Counted from the stretch's first letter, positions 24,025 to 32,377 are shown. The stretch is 38,950 bases of DNA from Acetobacteraceae bacterium (GCA_003151425.1 PLXO01000087.1:1-38950), one strand, 5' to 3'. Made by a program: numbers and translations. Notes: generated by a model not told the origin, from the letters alone.

Positions 24025-24836
24025 GATGGCCTCACTGGCGGAAGCGGAATGAAGGCGCTGACGCGCGCCTGATAGTTTCGGAATGCGTCACCGCGCGAGC
24101 GCAGCATTTGCTGTTCCAACGGTGGAATGCCGGAGACGTGCACCAGCAGCCAATACATGAACACCGGTGCCGATATCGCCAGCCAGCCCCACGGATAGCC
24201 GCCCCATGGATTGCCGCCCTGTGCATCGATCGCGAACAGCGGGTAGGCAACCCAGCCGAGGAATTCGAAGAAGTAATTCGGATGGCGCGACCACCCCCAC
24301 AGCCCGACCTCGCAGATCCGGCCGTGGTTGGCTGGATCGGAACGGAAGCGGCGCAATTGCCGGTCCGCGATGGCCTCGCCGACGATAGACACCAGCAGCA
24401 CCGCGCCGGCGGCGGCGTCGGGCACCGAAAGCGAACGTGGATTGCGCGCGACGAGCAGCATGGACAGCGCCAGCAGCGCCGCAACAGTCGCCTGGATCTG
24501 CAGGAACCAGAACATGCGGCGTTGGAACGTTCCACCCCAGTCGCGGCGGAATTGCGCGTAACGGGAATCCTCCGAGCCATGCACGGTGCGCGCGGCGATA
24601 TGTAGACCCAGCCGCAGCGACCAAAACGCGGCAAGCGCGGCAATCAGGAACTGGCGCGCCGACGGCATCCCCGTGTGCAACGGATACAGCGCATAGATCA
24701 CGCCCGCCGCGCCGAGCGCGAAACTCCACACCACATCCACCCAGCCGGCATTGCTGGTGCGACGCTGGATCAGCCAGGCAATCGTCATGGCGACCACCAG
24801 CGACAGAGACACCGCGATCACCAGCGCCTCCATCAT
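24021..24836 (-). CDS. DUF1295 family membrane protein (steroid-reductase-like fold)
   Basis: 271 residues from the ATG at 24836, chosen for its overlap with the lipase stop; a GTG at 24845 is an alternative. About six TM segments. The C-terminal LWGWSRHPNYFFEFLGWVAY is the NADPH-binding signature of DUF1295/ICMT/5-alpha-reductase proteins, followed by PPLEQQMLRSRGDAFRNYQ. This fold reduces or methylates lipid-like substrates in the membrane. With the CFA-like enzyme and the amine-oxidase-like flavoprotein, a reductive step on acyl chains is plausible. Confidence 0.85.
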   Translation of the reverse strand: MMEALVIAVSLSLVVAMTIAWLIQRRTSNAGWVDVVWSFALGAAGVIYALYPLHTGMPSARQFLIAALAAFWSLRLGLHIAARTVHGSEDSRYAQFRRDWGGTFQRRMFWFLQIQATVAALLALSMLLVARNPRSLSVPDAAAGAVLLVSIVGEAIADRQLRRFRSDPANHGRICEVGLWGWSRHPNYFFEFLGWVAYPLFAIDAQGGNPWGGYPWGWLAISAPVFMYWLLVHVSGIPPLEQQMLRSRGDAFRNYQARVSAFIPLPPVRPS

Positions 24837-25735
24837 CGCCCGCACGCGTCTTGTGCGGTGACGAAGCGCAACGCCGCCTCGCGCACCGGAGCCAGGAACG
24901 TCAGTGCACCGGAGAATGCCGCAATCAGCGCTTTGTGGCCGACGCCCGGATACAGCTCATCTTCCACCGAGCCGCCGGCGGCCCGCAATCGCGCCGCAAG
25001 CCGCAACGTATTGCCGGGGTCCACCGTGTCGTCGTCTCGCCCCGCCAGCAGCAGCATAGGTGGAGCTTGCGCCGAAACGAAGTTGATCGGCTGCGAGCGC
25101 GGCCTTTCGGATTCGGGCCCGAAGATCGCCTTCAGTGTGGCGCTGTGCACTGGCAGAAAGTCATACGGGCCGGCCAGACCGATGACGCCGCACACGTCGC
25201 GCTGCGGCAACAGGCCATCCGCTTGCAGATAGCTTCCATCCAGTGCCAGCAACGTGGCGATCTGTCCGCCAGCCGAATGACCCATCAGGAACAGCCGGTG
25301 CGGATCGCCACCAAAGCGCGCGGCGTTGGCATGCGTCCAGGCGACCGCCGCCGCGGCATCGTCCATGAATGCCGGGAAGCGCACCTGCGGATACAGCCGG
25401 TAGTCGGGGATCACCGTCATCACGCCGCGTGCGGCCAATGCCGCGCCGACGAAGCGGTACATGTCCTTCGATCCCGACTCCCAGTTGCCGCCATAGAAGA
25501 ACACCGCAACGGGTGCCAGTGTCGGTGTCGGTGTCGGTGTCGACGTGACCGAGGAGCGCGGCGCATAGACATCAAGCGAATGACGCGGACCGTCGGCATA
25601 GGCGAGGTCGCGCGTCAGCATCACGCCGTCGCGTGGCGCCATGGCGTTCAATACTGCGGTCGGTGAGCAGGCACCCAGCAACAGCATCAGCGCCAGCGTC
25701 GCCAGCGGCAGAATCGCCACACGAAAGCCCCGCAT
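24833..25735 (-). CDS. Alpha/beta hydrolase lipoprotein (carboxylesterase/lipase)
   Basis: 300 residues. A lipoprotein signal (ALMLLLGAC) predicts membrane tethering. VAVFFYGGNWESGSKDMYRF is the oxyanion-loop GGNW motif of BD-FAE-like esterases. GHSAGG holds the nucleophile Ser; Asp in GRDDDTVDPG and His in YPGVGHKAL complete the triad. A short TPTPTPT run (6-bp units) lies before the catalytic domain. It abuts chrR exactly (TGA-ATG), so it belongs to the sigma-E operon and may hydrolyse damaged or modified acyl esters outside the cytoplasm. Confidence 0.85.
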   Translation of the reverse strand: MRGFRVAILPLATLALMLLLGACSPTAVLNAMAPRDGVMLTRDLAYADGPRHSLDVYAPRSSVTSTPTPTPTLAPVAVFFYGGNWESGSKDMYRFVGAALAARGVMTVIPDYRLYPQVRFPAFMDDAAAAVAWTHANAARFGGDPHRLFLMGHSAGGQIATLLALDGSYLQADGLLPQRDVCGVIGLAGPYDFLPVHSATLKAIFGPESERPRSQPINFVSAQAPPMLLLAGRDDDTVDPGNTLRLAARLRAAGGSVEDELYPGVGHKALIAAFSGALTFLAPVREAALRFVTAQDACGR

Positions 25736-26470
25736 TCAGACACCGATCAACGGCTGCACCAGCCGCGCCAGCCAGGTGTGTCCACGCAACCGCCCCGTGG
25801 TCGCGATCAAACAGATGCAGTCAGCGCCAGGCGAGGCAACGGGCGTGTGATCCAGCGCGGCGTCGCCTTCTGCGATGTCGTAGGCGGAATATTCGCCGGT
25901 CTCATCGGCATAGGCGCCTTGCAGAATGCACGCCATTTCGGACCCGGTATGGCCGTGACCGGGCATTGCCACGCCGGGTGCGACACGAATCAAATCCAGC
26001 CGCGTGCCGGAGGCGTCGCGCCGGCTCAGCGGCATCAGCCGGATGCCGGGGCCGAGCCACCACCACCGCCCGACGGCCAATGCCTCCAACGTGACAGGGG
26101 GAGGGGTTCCGGCAGCGGTGCGCGCAGTGGCGGGAGCAGTGGCAGCGGTGCGTGCAGTGGCGGGAGCAGCGACCGCGGCGGTCGCAGCAGCGGGAGCAGC
26201 GGCAGAGGCAACGGCGGAGGCAGCAGCAGGCGGCAGAGCCACCACCGCCTCGTCGAGCCGCGCCAGCGTGCGGGCAAGCGCATCGGGCTGCAGCGGCGCG
26301 GGCGGCAATGCAGCGAGTAATTCGCCTCCGACCTCTTCGAGGCGATGCAGTTCGCCGCGGCAGTGCGGGCACGCCGACAGGTGCACCGTCAGCACCCGTG
26401 CGTGCAGCGCCGGCAGATGTCCCGCGGCTTGAGCGATCAGAGTCGCCTCGGAGGGATGGTGGCGGATCAT
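25736..26470 (-). CDS. chrR: ChrR-type zinc anti-sigma factor
   Basis: 244 residues. The N-terminal zinc anti-sigma domain has VHLSACPHC (His30, Cys34, Cys37) plus His4/His5. The C-terminal cupin domain has PGHGHTGSEMACILQG and a later His (LDHTPVASPG), expected metal ligands. In Rhodobacter ChrR, the zinc domain holds RpoE inactive and the cupin domain is needed for the response to singlet oxygen. An unusually long Ala/Thr/Pro linker (~residues 75-125) built from 30-bp repeats separates the domains here. 4-bp overlap with the sigma gene. Confidence 0.92.
   Translation of the reverse strand: MIRHHPSEATLIAQAAGHLPALHARVLTVHLSACPHCRGELHRLEEVGGELLAALPPAPLQPDALARTLARLDEAVVALPPAAASAVASAAAPAAATAAVAAPATARTAATAPATARTAAGTPPPVTLEALAVGRWWWLGPGIRLMPLSRRDASGTRLDLIRVAPGVAMPGHGHTGSEMACILQGAYADETGEYSAYDIAEGDAALDHTPVASPGADCICLIATTGRLRGHTWLARLVQPLIGV
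26112..26171 (-). repeat. 30-bp tandem duplication in the chrR linker
   Basis: 26112-26141 and 26142-26171 match at 28 of 30 positions and encode ATARTAATAP / ATARTAAGTP-like linker residues. Further degenerate GCAGCGG/GGAGCAG repeats continue to ~26225. Confidence 0.9.
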
Positions 26471-27024
26471 AAGTCGTCTTTCAGCAGCAAGCGCAATCGC
26501 GACATGGCGAGGCGCAGCCGCGATTTCACCGTGCCGAGCGGTATGCCCAGCACGCGCTCGATGTCGGCGTGCGGTCGATCATCGAAGAAGGCCAGACGAA
26601 CCACGTCCGCCTGCTCGGCCGGCAGCGCGGCGAGGGCGGCACGCACGCGGGTTCCGCGGTCCTCCGCCGCCAGGATCGCATCGGCTGTCGGTGTTGCCGG
26701 CGGGTCGTCTACCGGGTCCGGCGGAGGCAGAGCGAATTGCGTGCGCCGTGCCGCATCGATTCGCAGATTGCGCGCAATGGTGAATATCCACGTGGCCGCA
26801 CTGGCGCGTGCCGGGTCGAATTGCGCCGCCTTGCGCCAGACGATCAACAGCACCTCCTGCGCGAGTTCCTCGGCCACCGCTGCGTCCAGTCCACGCTGCA
26901 TCAGGTAGGCTTTCACGCGCGGCGCGAAGCGCATGAACAATGCAGTGAACGCCGGGCGATCGCTGCGCGTGGCGATCATATCGATCAGCCGCTCCGGGCT
27001 CAGGTCGTGCGGCTCGACGGTCAT
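26467..27024 (-). CDS. rpoE: ECF sigma factor (RpoE/ChrR-controlled type)
   Basis: 185 residues from the ATG at 27024 (MTVEPHDLSPERL). Region 2 has FAPRVKAYLMQRGLDAAVAE, ELAQEVLLIVWRKAAQFDP and TWIFTIARNLRID; region 4 has LPAEQADVVRLAFFDDRPHA and GTVKSRLRLAMSRLR. The size and the chrR neighbour place it in the ECF11-type group. Autoregulation is suggested by a TGATCC-N18-TATTGC element on the minus strand at 27101-27130, ~75 bp before the start. The open extension to 27096 is not family-like and is not used. Confidence 0.92.
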   Translation of the reverse strand: MTVEPHDLSPERLIDMIATRSDRPAFTALFMRFAPRVKAYLMQRGLDAAVAEELAQEVLLIVWRKAAQFDPARASAATWIFTIARNLRIDAARRTQFALPPPDPVDDPPATPTADAILAAEDRGTRVRAALAALPAEQADVVRLAFFDDRPHADIERVLGIPLGTVKSRLRLAMSRLRLLLKDDL

Positions 27025-27100
27025 GGCCGGACACCACCCGCCGAGCGCGGGTTGGCTTGGATCAGCACACCAGTGGGCAAGAGCCAGACCATTCATGCCT

Positions 27101-27130
27101 GCAATACGGGCGATGCGCCGCGATGGATCA
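27101..27130 (-). promoter_or_regulatory. Putative sigma-E promoter for rpoE-chrR
   Basis: On the minus strand: TGATCC (27130-27125), 18 bp, TATTGC (27106-27101). The -35 hexamer and spacing equal those of the divergent element at 27213-27242. TGATCC resembles the -35 described for Rhodobacter RpoE promoters (from memory). The expected transcript start is near 27095. Confidence 0.65.
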
Positions 27131-27212
27131 TATCAGCGACCGAAAGATTGCTGCACCCTTCGCCACAGAGGCGCAGCTTTCCCCCAAGGCACATCATTTC
27201 CCAAATTCAGTG

Positions 27213-27242
27213 TGATCCAAACCGGCCGGCGGTCCGTATCTG
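27213..27242 (+). promoter_or_regulatory. Putative sigma-E promoter for the flavoprotein operon
   Basis: TGATCC (27213-27218), 18 bp, TATCTG (27237-27242). The start of the downstream gene at 27272 is preceded by GGGGGA at 27263, giving a leader of about 23 bp. Confidence 0.65.
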
Positions 27243-27271
27243 CCTCGGATTTCGCAACGTCCGGGGGACCG

Positions 27272-28612
27272 ATGCCGCGCCGCCACGCCCCGCTGGACAT
27301 TGCCGTGATCGGCACCGGTATCGCCGGGATGAGTGCGGCCTGGCTGCTGTCCAGCGCGCATCGCGTGACCGTCTACGAGCAGGCGGATCGTCTGGGCGGC
27401 CACAGCAATACGGTGGACGTGCCGGGCCCGGATGGTCCGGTGGCGGTGGATACCGGATTCATCGTCTACAACGAGGCGACCTATCCTAATCTCACCGCCC
27501 TGTTCCATCATCTCGACGTGCCCACCGTGCGCTCGGACATGTCGTTTGCCGTGTCGCTGCGCGATGGCGCGCTGGAATATTCCGGCACCGATCTGCGTGG
27601 CCTGTTTGCCCAGCGCCGCAACCTGATCCGCCCGCGCTTCTGGCGCATGCTGCGCGATCTGCTGCGCTTCTACCGCGAGGCACCGCGCGAGCTGGCGACG
27701 TTGGATGACGCGACGCTGAGCCTGCGCGCCTGGCTCGACGCGCGTGGCTACGGCCGCGCGTTTGTCGAGGATCATCTGCTGCCGATGGCCGCCGCGATCT
27801 GGTGCACCCCGGCCGCTGCCGTTGGCGACCAGCCTGCCGCGACCTTCATCCGATTCTGCGAGAACCACGGCCTGTTGCAGGTGAAGGATCGCCCGATATG
27901 GCGCACGGTCGCGAGCGGCAGCCGTAGCTATGTCGAGCGGCTGACCGCGTCGTACGCGCGGAACGTGCGGTTGCGGTGCGGTGTGCGTGCGCTGCGGCGC
28001 TTTCCTTGTGGCGTGCTGGTGGCCGACGACCTTGGCCGGCAGGCGCGGTTCGACCATGTCGTGGTTGCTGCGCATCCCGATCAGGCGCTGGCGCTGCTGT
28101 CGGATCGATCGGACGCCGAGGCCGAGCTGCTCGGCACATTCCGCTACAGCCTGAATACCGCAGTGCTGCACACCGATGTTTCGCTGATGCCACGCCGTCG
28201 CGCCGTATGGTCGAGCTGGAACTACCTCGACGGCGAGGCAGCCGATGGGCCGTCGGTGACATATTGGATGAACCGGCTGCAGGGGCTGCGCACCGCCAGG
28301 CCGCTGTTCGTTTCGCTCAATCCGCCGCGGCCGCCTGACGCCGCGAGTGTGCTGCGCAGTGAGCTCTACGCGCATCCCCAGTTGGATGCGGCGGCCGCCA
28401 ACGCGCAGAAAAATCTCTGGTCGTTGCAAGGTGTCCGCCGCACCTGGTTCTGCGGGGCGTGGTTTGGCGCGGGCTTCCATGAGGACGGGCTGCAGGCTGG
28501 CCTCGCGGTCGCGGAGCAGCTCGGCGGCGTACGACGGCCTTGGAGCGTCCCAAACGAATCCGGTCGCATCCATGTCGCCGCCGCCACGCCATCGATGAAG
28601 GCAGCGGCATGA
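27272..28612 (+). CDS. NAD(P)/FAD-binding amine-oxidase-like protein
   Basis: 446 residues. IAVIGTGIAGMSAAWLLSSA is the dinucleotide-binding motif, followed by YEQADRLGGHSNT, VDTGFIVYNEATYPNL and a C-terminal FCGAWFGAGFHEDGLQAG closing the FAD site. This is the flavin amine-oxidase/desaturase-like family that co-occurs with RpoE-ChrR, CFA-like and DUF1365 genes; in Rhodobacter a homolog is implicated in furan fatty-acid formation, probably as an acyl desaturase. The start at 27272 has a good SD and fits the proposed promoter. The C-terminus overlaps DUF1365 by 4 bp. Confidence 0.88.
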   Translation: MPRRHAPLDIAVIGTGIAGMSAAWLLSSAHRVTVYEQADRLGGHSNTVDVPGPDGPVAVDTGFIVYNEATYPNLTALFHHLDVPTVRSDMSFAVSLRDGALEYSGTDLRGLFAQRRNLIRPRFWRMLRDLLRFYREAPRELATLDDATLSLRAWLDARGYGRAFVEDHLLPMAAAIWCTPAAAVGDQPAATFIRFCENHGLLQVKDRPIWRTVASGSRSYVERLTASYARNVRLRCGVRALRRFPCGVLVADDLGRQARFDHVVVAAHPDQALALLSDRSDAEAELLGTFRYSLNTAVLHTDVSLMPRRRAVWSSWNYLDGEAADGPSVTYWMNRLQGLRTARPLFVSLNPPRPPDAASVLRSELYAHPQLDAAAANAQKNLWSLQGVRRTWFCGAWFGAGFHEDGLQAGLAVAEQLGGVRRPWSVPNESGRIHVAAATPSMKAAA

Positions 28613-29490
28613 CGCATTCGGCGATTTATCGTGGCCAGGTGGTGCACACGCGGTTCCGGCCGGTGCGGCATCGGCTGCGGCACCGCATGATGTGGCTGCT
28701 GCTGGACCTGGATGAGCTGCCGATGCTGGCGCGGCGGCTGCGTCTGTTCTCGCTGAACCGCTTCAACCTGGTGGATTTCCGCGACCGCGATCATGGCGAC
28801 GGGACGCGCACGAAGCTGCGCACACAGATCGAACGGCACCTGCAACGTGCGGGCCTGGAGGCCGACGGCGGCGCCATTCGCGTGCTGTGCATGCCGCGCG
28901 TGCTGGGCACCGTGTTCAACCCGTTGAGCGTGTTCTTCTGCCATCGCGCCGATGGCCGCCTTCAGGCGATGCTGTACGAGGTGCACAACACGTTCGGCGA
29001 GCGGCACGGCTATTTGATTCCGGTCACCGATGCGAACACGCACCAGCCGGTATTGCGGCAAAGCTGCGCCAAGGAATTCCACGTGTCGCCATTCATGGAC
29101 ATGGCGATGACATATCATTTCCGTATCATGCCGCCGGCGGAGCGCGCCGTGGTGACAATCGAAGGTCGAGACGCCGACGGCAAGCTGATGTCCGCTGCCT
29201 ATGCCGGTGCACGGCACGCGTTGACCGATGCCAATCTGCTGCGCGCTTTCATCGCACAACCGCTACTGGCAGCGCAGGTGCTCGGCGCCATCCATTGGGA
29301 GGCGTTGAAACTGTGGCGCAAGGGCCTGCGCCTGCGCACCAAACCGCAGCCGCCGGCGGAGCTGGTAAGCGTGGTGCACGACGAACGCGCCACGGCGCAG
29401 GGCAATCGAGGGGACGATGCAAGGCCGGGGCTTTGTCCTGACCTTACTTCGTCCCCCCGATTGCCCTGCGCCGTGGCGAGTTTGCCGTGA
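28609..29490 (+). CDS. DUF1365 family protein
   Basis: 293 residues. YRGQVVHTRFRPVRHRLRHR, LNRFNLVDFRDRDHGDG, VLGTVFNPLSVFFCHR and KEFHVSPFMDM are DUF1365 hallmarks. The family nearly always sits beside the amine-oxidase-like flavoprotein and CFA-like methyltransferase and is presumed to act on the same acyl lipids; its reaction is not known to me. From residue ~260 onward the sequence is encoded by a palindromic repeat (29388-29478), so the C-terminal ~33 residues are probably not native. Start coupled to the flavoprotein by ATGA. Confidence 0.85.
   Translation: MTHSAIYRGQVVHTRFRPVRHRLRHRMMWLLLDLDELPMLARRLRLFSLNRFNLVDFRDRDHGDGTRTKLRTQIERHLQRAGLEADGGAIRVLCMPRVLGTVFNPLSVFFCHRADGRLQAMLYEVHNTFGERHGYLIPVTDANTHQPVLRQSCAKEFHVSPFMDMAMTYHFRIMPPAERAVVTIEGRDADGKLMSAAYAGARHALTDANLLRAFIAQPLLAAQVLGAIHWEALKLWRKGLRLRTKPQPPAELVSVVHDERATAQGNRGDDARPGLCPDLTSSPRLPCAVASLP
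29388..29478. repeat. 28-bp inverted repeat inside the DUF1365 3' end
   Basis: The arms 29388-29415 and 29451-29478 match at 27 of 28 positions in inverted orientation around a 35-nt loop; each carries GCCACGGCGCAGGGCAATCG. The element is fully inside the reading frame, 12 bp before the stop. Confidence 0.93.
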
Positions 29491-29497
29491 GCCGGAC

Positions 29498-30148
29498 ATG
29501 ATAAGCCGCCGCGGTTTGCTGTTGGCGGCCGCCTCCTCCGGCGTCGCACACGCGGCGGGTGCGCAGCCCACAATGCCTGGCGACAATCGGCTCGCATTCC
29601 GTGTTGTCCGCAATGGCAGCGCGATCGGCACGCACGTGCTGACATTCGCGCGGTCGGGCAACGGCATCGATATCCACATCGCGGTGGACCTCGCCATTGG
29701 CCTCGGCCCGTTCATCCTGTTCCGCTACACGCTGCGCGGACTGGAGCAGTGGCGTGATGGCGCGATTGTTCATGTCGATGGCGCAGTCAATGACGACGGC
29801 ACGCCGGAGACGATGCGCGCCGACCGTGATGCGCGCGGCCTTTGGGTCGAGGGGTCGCAGGCTCCGCGTTATCTGGCACCGGCCGATGCATTGCCGGCGA
29901 CGCACTGGAACATGGCGGAGCTGCATGCGCCCTGGATCAACATGCAAGGTGGGCGGCTGCTGCATCCGGTGGTGGAGCGCGTCGGCGCGGATCCGGTGAC
30001 GCTGCCGAATGGTCGCACCGAGCCCGCGACGCGTTATGCACTTTCCGGCGATGCGAAACTCGATCTTTGGTACGATGCGGAGGACCAATGGTCGGCACTG
30101 GGATTCGTCGCGAAGGATGGCTCGGTGATCCGCTACGAGCTGACTTGA
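29498..30148 (+). CDS. DUF6134 family exported protein
   Basis: 216 residues from the ATG at 29498. MISRRGLLLAAASSGVAHAA is a twin-arginine signal with an AxA site. The mature part (LAFRVVRNGSAIGTHVLTFA, then LFRYTLRGLEQWRDGAIVHV and a C-terminal GDAKLDLWYDAEDQWSALGF) fits the beta-rich DUF6134 family. It is the third gene of the divergent arm of the sigma-E cluster. A periplasmic lipid-handling role is inferred from position only. Confidence 0.75.
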   Translation: MISRRGLLLAAASSGVAHAAGAQPTMPGDNRLAFRVVRNGSAIGTHVLTFARSGNGIDIHIAVDLAIGLGPFILFRYTLRGLEQWRDGAIVHVDGAVNDDGTPETMRADRDARGLWVEGSQAPRYLAPADALPATHWNMAELHAPWINMQGGRLLHPVVERVGADPVTLPNGRTEPATRYALSGDAKLDLWYDAEDQWSALGFVAKDGSVIRYELT

Positions 30149-30172
30149 CCGCCGCACGGAGGCTTTGCGCAG

Positions 30173-30733
30173 ATGAAACGTTCGATCAGGCTGCTCGCCG
30201 GCAGCTTCATTGCGTTGCTCATGACGGTGGGTTGCACGGCAGACGATCAGCCGCCACTGACGCTGGCACCGCAGTTCGATCTACAGGGCTACTCCGGCCG
30301 CTGGTACATCATCGCCAACATTCCGTATTTCGCCGAACGCGGCGAGGTGGCAAGCTCCTTCGACGTCAGCTTCCCGGACGGCGAGGTGTCGGACATTTAT
30401 AGCGGTCGGGACCGCACGTTTGAGGCGCCGTTGAAATCCTACACGATGCGCGGCTATGTGGTGGCGGGCAGCGAAAACGCGCGGTGGCGTGAATCGCCAT
30501 TCTGGCCGGTCTATCTGTCCTACCTGATACTGTGGGTCGATCCGGATTATCATTACGCGCTGGTTGGCTATCCCGGGCGCGGTTATGGCTGGATATTGTC
30601 GCGGTCGCCGCAGATGGACGACGCCACCTATCGCGCGTTGCTGGCGCGCTTCGCCGCGGAACATTACGACACGTCACTGTTCAGGCGGGTGCCTCAGACG
30701 CCCGAGGAGATCGGTCAGCCGGGCTATCAGTGA
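30173..30733 (+). CDS. Lipocalin family lipoprotein (Blc-like)
   Basis: 186 residues. The lipoprotein signal ends LLMTVGC. QFDLQGYSGRWYIIANIPYF is the lipocalin GxW signature, and YGWILSRSPQMDDATYRALL is the usual C-terminal motif of bacterial Blc-like lipocalins. Blc binds fatty acids or lysophospholipids at the outer membrane, which suits a regulon for acyl-chain modification and repair. GGAGG precedes the ATG. It ends the divergent arm of the cluster. Confidence 0.9.
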   Translation: MKRSIRLLAGSFIALLMTVGCTADDQPPLTLAPQFDLQGYSGRWYIIANIPYFAERGEVASSFDVSFPDGEVSDIYSGRDRTFEAPLKSYTMRGYVVAGSENARWRESPFWPVYLSYLILWVDPDYHYALVGYPGRGYGWILSRSPQMDDATYRALLARFAAEHYDTSLFRRVPQTPEEIGQPGYQ

Positions 30734-30987
30734 CGCCGCACCTCACGATGACCGCCATATATGAATGGCGGATCCGCTCCTACGAATGAGTGCCGCTCCG
30801 CACGGCGGCACGCCCGGCCGCGCCGCCGGATGCGAACCACGGGCCCGGCAGACCCAGGCCGGGCGGCAGGACCTGCCGGGGACAAACTGCCGCGCGGCGC
30901 CTCGATCGCACGGATTTCCGCGGACCTCGGGGTTGGTACGCGATGTGCAGCGCAATCTGGCAGACGGCGTGAGCAGGAGAACACACG

Positions 30988-31413
30988 ATGAGCATTCCCA
31001 GCCTGAGCCCCACACAAATTCCGCAAATCCCCGCCACGGGCACGACGACCGCAACGCCGGGGACCGCCGGCCAGGGGCCATTCGGCTCGCAGTTGCAATC
31101 ACTGCTGGGAGGAAAATCCAGCACCCCCAGCGCTGCGGCGGCGACCGCGTTTCAACCCCAACCGAGCCGCGGCTCGGCGAGCAAAGCGCACCATCCTCGT
31201 GGCAGTCACGCATCGAGCACCGACTCGAACGCGGCGAACGGCACGCAATGTAGCCAGGTCACGGCCGGCACCGCCGGTGGAGCCAGCGGGGCCAGTGGCG
31301 CCGGTAGAACCAGTGGAACCAGCAGCACGGGCCAGCAGACGCCAGGAGGCGTGCTGCTCACCGACATGATGCGCGGCCTGCAGGCCTACGGCTCGACGAC
31401 GACACTGGCGTAA
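30988..31413 (+). CDS. Low-complexity unknown protein
   Basis: 141 residues, rich in Ser, Thr, Gly, Ala, Pro and Gln, with AGGAGA before the ATG. The N-terminal part contains GPFGSQLQSLLGGKSS; the middle is a degenerate Gly-Ala-Ser/Thr repeat (GGASGASGAGRTSGTSS); the C-terminus LLTDMMRGLQAYGSTTTLA is an ordered helix-like end that looks conserved. No signal peptide, no known domain. It may be an exported or surface-associated tail-type protein, but nothing proves this. The 254 bp upstream hold no gene. Confidence 0.55.
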   Translation: MSIPSLSPTQIPQIPATGTTTATPGTAGQGPFGSQLQSLLGGKSSTPSAAAATAFQPQPSRGSASKAHHPRGSHASSTDSNAANGTQCSQVTAGTAGGASGASGAGRTSGTSSTGQQTPGGVLLTDMMRGLQAYGSTTTLA

Positions 31414-31606
31414 GCGGGCGGCATGCTTTTGGCCCGGTTTGGCAATAAGCGATTTGGTTTGACGCCCTGATCGAGCCATGCGCTCGGGTTTTGGCGAACC
31501 GTGCGGGACGCGCCCGCTGCGGACAACCCTCACTGCGTCGCACGCGCTCTGCGCCGTCGTCCGCTTCGCGTCTCAAGCCCGTGAACGGCGGGCAAGGTCT
31601 ACGCTA

Positions 31607-32377
31607 CTAGTGCCAGGGGCGGCAGGGGAATTGCAGGCAGAGCGCCTCGGCCCCGCCGGCGCCGGCTTGCACGGAAAGCGCCGCGTCGTCCGGGGCCACG
31701 AAAGCACAGGACCGAGGCGGCAACGGCGCCGATCCGCCGGTGGACAGGCGGCCCGCCAGCACAATCCAGAACTGGCCGCCACCGGTTGACGGATCAGGCC
31801 CAACCAGCTCGGCTGACGGCGGCAGCGTGCAGTGCCACGTCGCCAGGCCGTCCGGACCCGGGCCGAGGACCGGCTGGCAGGTCACCTGCGCCAGTGCCGC
31901 CAGCGCGGCCTCGGACATCGGGTGGATGGCGCCCGCCACGGCCTCCCGGTGCTGGTGGTTCGCCGCCCGGGCGGCGCGCAGCTCGGCGCGGGCGTTGGTC
32001 ATGTAGCGCGCGCCTGGGTCCCATGCGTTGCGCAGGGTGAACCAGGCGATGCCATCCTCGGCGGCGACGATCGGGCCGTAGGCGGAATAGGCGTCGGTGT
32101 AGTGCACCTCGACGCCATCCAGCGCATGCCGGCCGAGCCGGCCACCGCCGGAGACCACAACCTGGTACTGATCGGCGCGGTGGAAGTGCGGATGCACGAC
32201 GGCGCCCGGCTCCTTCTCGACCAGGAACGCCATCGGGAACAGCGTGGCGCCATCGGGCTCCGGCGCTTGCGGATCGCGCGTCATGCGGTTCTCGCCGATG
32301 AACGTGGTGTGCCAGCCGTTGGCGGTCTTGCGACGCTGCGTCCGGCGCGCCTGCTCGCTGTCCGCGGTGACGATCAT
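31607..32377 (-). CDS. Cupin-fold protein
   Basis: 256 residues from the ATG at 32377. VVHPHFHRADQYQVVVSGGG contains a His-rich cupin motif, with further potential ligands downstream (HYTDAYSAYGPI). The C-terminal half looks like a second, degenerate cupin barrel (QFWIVLAGRLS, CAFVAPDDAALSVQAG). Such double-cupin proteins can be dioxygenases or sugar-binding proteins; the substrate is unknown. A 16-bp tandem array lies directly upstream. The upstream open extension consists of that array and is not used. Confidence 0.65.
   Translation of the reverse strand: MIVTADSEQARRTQRRKTANGWHTTFIGENRMTRDPQAPEPDGATLFPMAFLVEKEPGAVVHPHFHRADQYQVVVSGGGRLGRHALDGVEVHYTDAYSAYGPIVAAEDGIAWFTLRNAWDPGARYMTNARAELRAARAANHQHREAVAGAIHPMSEAALAALAQVTCQPVLGPGPDGLATWHCTLPPSAELVGPDPSTGGGQFWIVLAGRLSTGGSAPLPPRSCAFVAPDDAALSVQAGAGGAEALCLQFPCRPWH

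Noticed and set aside
26095..26225. CRISPR-like array considered for the repeats in chrR and elsewhere
   Set aside because: Units are directly adjacent without unique spacers and are translated in frame; there are no cas genes.
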